Assembly (NCBI RefSeq): GCF_900156805.1 | Contig: NZ_FTOQ01000007.1 | Span: 115,381 to 179,380, forward strand | Direction of reading: 5' to 3' | Length of the DNA stretch: 64,000 nt | Source: Roseivivax lentus | GTDB lineage: Bacteria; Pseudomonadota; Alphaproteobacteria; Rhodobacterales; Rhodobacteraceae | In this document: in pieces, positions 62,263 through 64,000 of the stretch | Layout of the letters: each line of letters starts with the position of its first letter | Position numbering within the stretch: the first letter of the stretch is position 1 | Notes under the pieces: generated by a model | The model's input: only the letters and a program-made list of their open reading frames with translations | Told to the model about the DNA's origin: nothing | Databases searched by the model: none | Translations under genes and position numbers: made by a program

Positions 62263-62516
62263 CCCGGCATCGCGAGGCGCTTGGGGTTGTTTGCAAAGCT
62301 GGCTTGGGCGTTGGTCCGGGATAAAGAGGGCAGGGGCCTGCATTCTGACAGAGTGAGCTGCGCCATTTCGAGGCCGCGTTTATTGGGCTTGTATTTCGTC
62401 AGAATATTTGGGGCATTTGACGGCGTGAACTAAGAGAGAGCCTGGCGCATCTGGTTGGCTTGATTGGCGGCGGAGTTGCGGTGCAGAAAGCGTCGCGTTG
62501 CGACGGTTTTATTCGT

Positions 62517-63121
62517 TTAACGTTGTTTCAGAATGGTCTGGCCTCGTCCGAAGTAATCGTCGACCGCGGTGAGGTTCTGCAGGCTCTCGTGGTATCTGCG
62601 GTGGTTGTCGTGATCGGTGAACGCGTCGATCTGTTGCCTGAGATCGCAGGGCAGGGCGTAGTTCTCTCGCAGAATGCGGTTCCTGCGCGTCTGGTGCCAG
62701 CGTTCGGTTTTGCGCTGATCTTGGAGCGGATAGGCACCTTGCGCCGCGTCGAGCGATGCTGTCCCGATTTGCGGCAGGCGCGGCGCTCAGAGACGCCGAG
62801 GCTCTGCCGCACATGCTTGATGCACCGATAGCGGCGGGCGCGGCGCAGTAGTCTTACCGGTGCGGCCTCGGGCAGCGTCATCTTGTCCAATCTCAGATCC
62901 GACACGGCCCGCCTGAGCCGGATATTCTCGGTCTCGGTCTCGGGCTGTTGCAGACGTTTGATCTGATCCCGGCTCATGCGGCCACATTCCTTGCGCCATC
63001 GTTGATAGGTCTGCTGCCTCAGGCCGATCTGACAAACGGCATCCCCAATCGAGCTTCGTTGTCCTTGCAGCACTTCTATTTGCTGCAGCTTCAATGCGAT
63101 TTCTTCGGGCTCGTCTCGCAT
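62517..63121 (-). pseudogene. IS3-family transposase remnant, internally deleted
   Basis: The - strand begins with an OrfA-like protein from 63121 (PEEIALKLQQIEVLQGQ, QTYQRWRKECG, ETENIRLRRAVSDLRLDKM). It goes on to the start of OrfB (HVRQSLGVSERRACRKSGQHRSTRRKVP). Then, in another frame from about 62745, it jumps to the OrfB end (KTERWHQTRRNRILRENYALPCDL; NHRRYHESLQNLTAVDDYFGRGQTILKQR, stop 62517). Almost the whole catalytic DDE core between is missing. So this is a dead IS3 copy. Its neighbours also show mobile-element traces. Confidence 0.85.
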
Positions 63122-63536
63122 TTCAGCCTTCTCGTGGGGCTCCTGAAAACGGGATAAACCTGTCCCGGCGGGTGGACCACTTCAGTAGGGGCCTCGACTG
63201 TTTGAGAGATGGTGCCGCCACTGTAATACAGTCGGGTCACGCGATGCTCCTGGATACTGTTCCGCCCATCCGACAGCATTGTCCAACAGACCACATGCCA
63301 TCCATGCAGTAACGATCATATCGGATCACCCCATGCGGGCAAACGATCGTCGTGTAAACGACTCAATCAAAATCCTATAGGTTGATTGAAATCCCTATAA
63401 CACAACTGAATAGTGCGCGTTAAAGGCAAGTGATTTATAAGTCTCATTTCTTTGAAAGGCATAAACTTAGCGTAACATGACGTGCTTTGTGTTAATATGC
63501 GAGTATTCACGAAAATAGGATGAACGGAGTTATGTC
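63122..63536. other. AT-rich stretch upstream of a small exported protein
   Basis: About 415 bases. The first part (63122-63310) may include the outer end of the IS3 copy. From about 63340 the sequence becomes far richer in A and T than the rest of the window and probably holds the promoter of the gene at 63537. No other gene is seen. Confidence 0.45.
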
Positions 63537-63773
63537 ATGCACAAGCTCATTTGTACCTTGGTATTTGTCTTCGTGTCTTCATTCGGTTCAACCGCTTTTT
63601 CCGCGACATCAGAACAAGTGCTGGAGATCTGGTCCTTTGTCCATGTTGATGCATCGCGCTTGAGTAACAGCCAAGCGGCATCTGTCATAGATGTAATCCA
63701 CGGATCTGATGGTGATGCCGAAAAGCGTACAATCGCGAAAACACTCATTGGCAAATATCAGTTAAGTAGATGA
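63537..63773 (+). CDS. Small exported protein in an AT-rich island
   Basis: A 78-residue protein with a clear signal peptide (MHKLICTLVFVFVSSFGSTAFSATS). The mature part is about 54 residues, SEQVLEIWSFVHVDASRL and IAKTLIGKYQLSR at the ends, with no Cys. No family is recognised. The ATG at 63537 lies eight bases after CGGAG, and a good terminator follows the stop, so it looks like a real gene. Its base composition differs from the flanks and it lies between two IS remnants, so it was probably acquired. Confidence 0.7.
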   Translation: MHKLICTLVFVFVSSFGSTAFSATSEQVLEIWSFVHVDASRLSNSQAASVIDVIHGSDGDAEKRTIAKTLIGKYQLSR

Positions 63774-63777
63774 AATC

Positions 63778-63810
63778 AAAAGAGGCCGGCTTTTTGGGTC
63801 GGCCCCTTTT
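63778..63810 (+). terminator. Rho-independent terminator
   Basis: AAAAG-A-GGCCG (63778-63788) pairs with CGGCC-C-CTTTT (63800-63810), with one A/C mismatch. The loop contains TTTTT. It begins four bases after the stop at 63773. Confidence 0.8.
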
Positions 63811-63901
63811 GGTGGTCGGTGCCGAAATTAAATGCATTAAAGTTCTTTTCTGAAATTCAGGATAATTTCGTGGGGCCAAACATTCTAAGCAGGGTCAGGA
63901 T

Positions 63902-64000
63902 TCAAAACCAGTAGATCACGGTTGCCGCCAGCGCGATGGCTGAGCTGAAGACCTTTGGACAGCTTTCATGGCCTGTCGCCACGCGTCGCCAATCTCTGAG
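63902..64000 (-). CDS. IS5-family transposase, C-terminal end (partial)
   Basis: The last 32 residues and the stop of a transposase that continues beyond the right edge: LRDWRRVATGHESCPKVF, then SSAIALAATVIYWF. This string is a hallmark of the C-terminus of IS5-family (IS4/IS5 DDE) transposases common in Rhodobacteraceae. The element's end probably lies near 63880-63900, where GGGTCAGGATTC is found just outside the stop. Confidence 0.85.
   Translation of the reverse strand, partial: LRDWRRVATGHESCPKVFSSAIALAATVIYWF

Noticed and set aside
60780..62366. 528-codon open frame on the - strand
   Set aside because: Antisense to the tandem-repeat gene; its apparent repeats only mirror those of the true gene.
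1..64000. tRNA, rRNA, CRISPR arrays and phage modules
   Set aside because: I looked on both strands and saw no cloverleaf-like genes, ribosomal RNA segments, spaced short repeats or phage structural genes.

Overview
The window looks like chromosome from a GC-rich alphaproteobacterium, most likely Rhodobacterales. The reasons are the sqdB-sqdD-sqdC sulfolipid operon in the Rhodobacter order, a CsgH-type curli locus, a FnrL-type box, IalB-family and DUF3299 proteins, and the codon use. No rRNA, tRNA or CRISPR array is visible. The assignment is an inference from gene content.

Layout. The left edge carries a cut-off UDP-glucuronate decarboxylase-like gene, a MetX-like hydrolase, an ArgP-like LysR regulator and a fatty acid desaturase (1-4220). 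A 1.3 kb gene-poor stretch with a perfect FNR box follows. A curli amyloid locus (5547-11090) has three curlin-repeat proteins, CsgF, CsgG, CsgH, an IalB-like protein and two small secreted proteins of unknown role. Then come htpX, an isoquinoline-oxidoreductase-like molybdenum/2Fe-2S pair, a VOC protein and several secreted proteins (11855-18846). At 18944-22104 an ammonium-transporter/adenylate-cyclase fusion stands divergent to a Popeye-like cyclic-nucleotide-binding membrane protein. A rhodanese gene broken by one base, a LysR/SDR pair and a methyltransferase follow (22772-26812).

The centre holds three TadE/TadG-like pilus proteins without a Tad machine (27669-30819), a zrg-like zinc cluster (31066-34212), and an almost complete type II secretion system (gspC to gspM plus gspO, 36209-47134). 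Two exported proteins flank the secretion genes: an M28 peptidase and a 573-residue putative beta-propeller. Both are plausible cargo.

The right third has a patatin phospholipase, DUF302, a LysR/cupin pair, a flavodoxin, sqdCDB, a membrane-fused spermidine-synthase-like protein, and a winged-helix/TPR regulator divergent to an exported tandem-repeat (BTRD1-like) protein. The last 1.7 kb is mobile-element territory: an internally deleted IS3 transposase, an AT-rich island with a small exported protein, and the end of an IS5-family transposase.

Two points deserve most attention. The first is the possible ammonium-to-cAMP-to-Popeye signalling pair. The second is the set of unassigned small secreted proteins tied to the curli and type II secretion loci.
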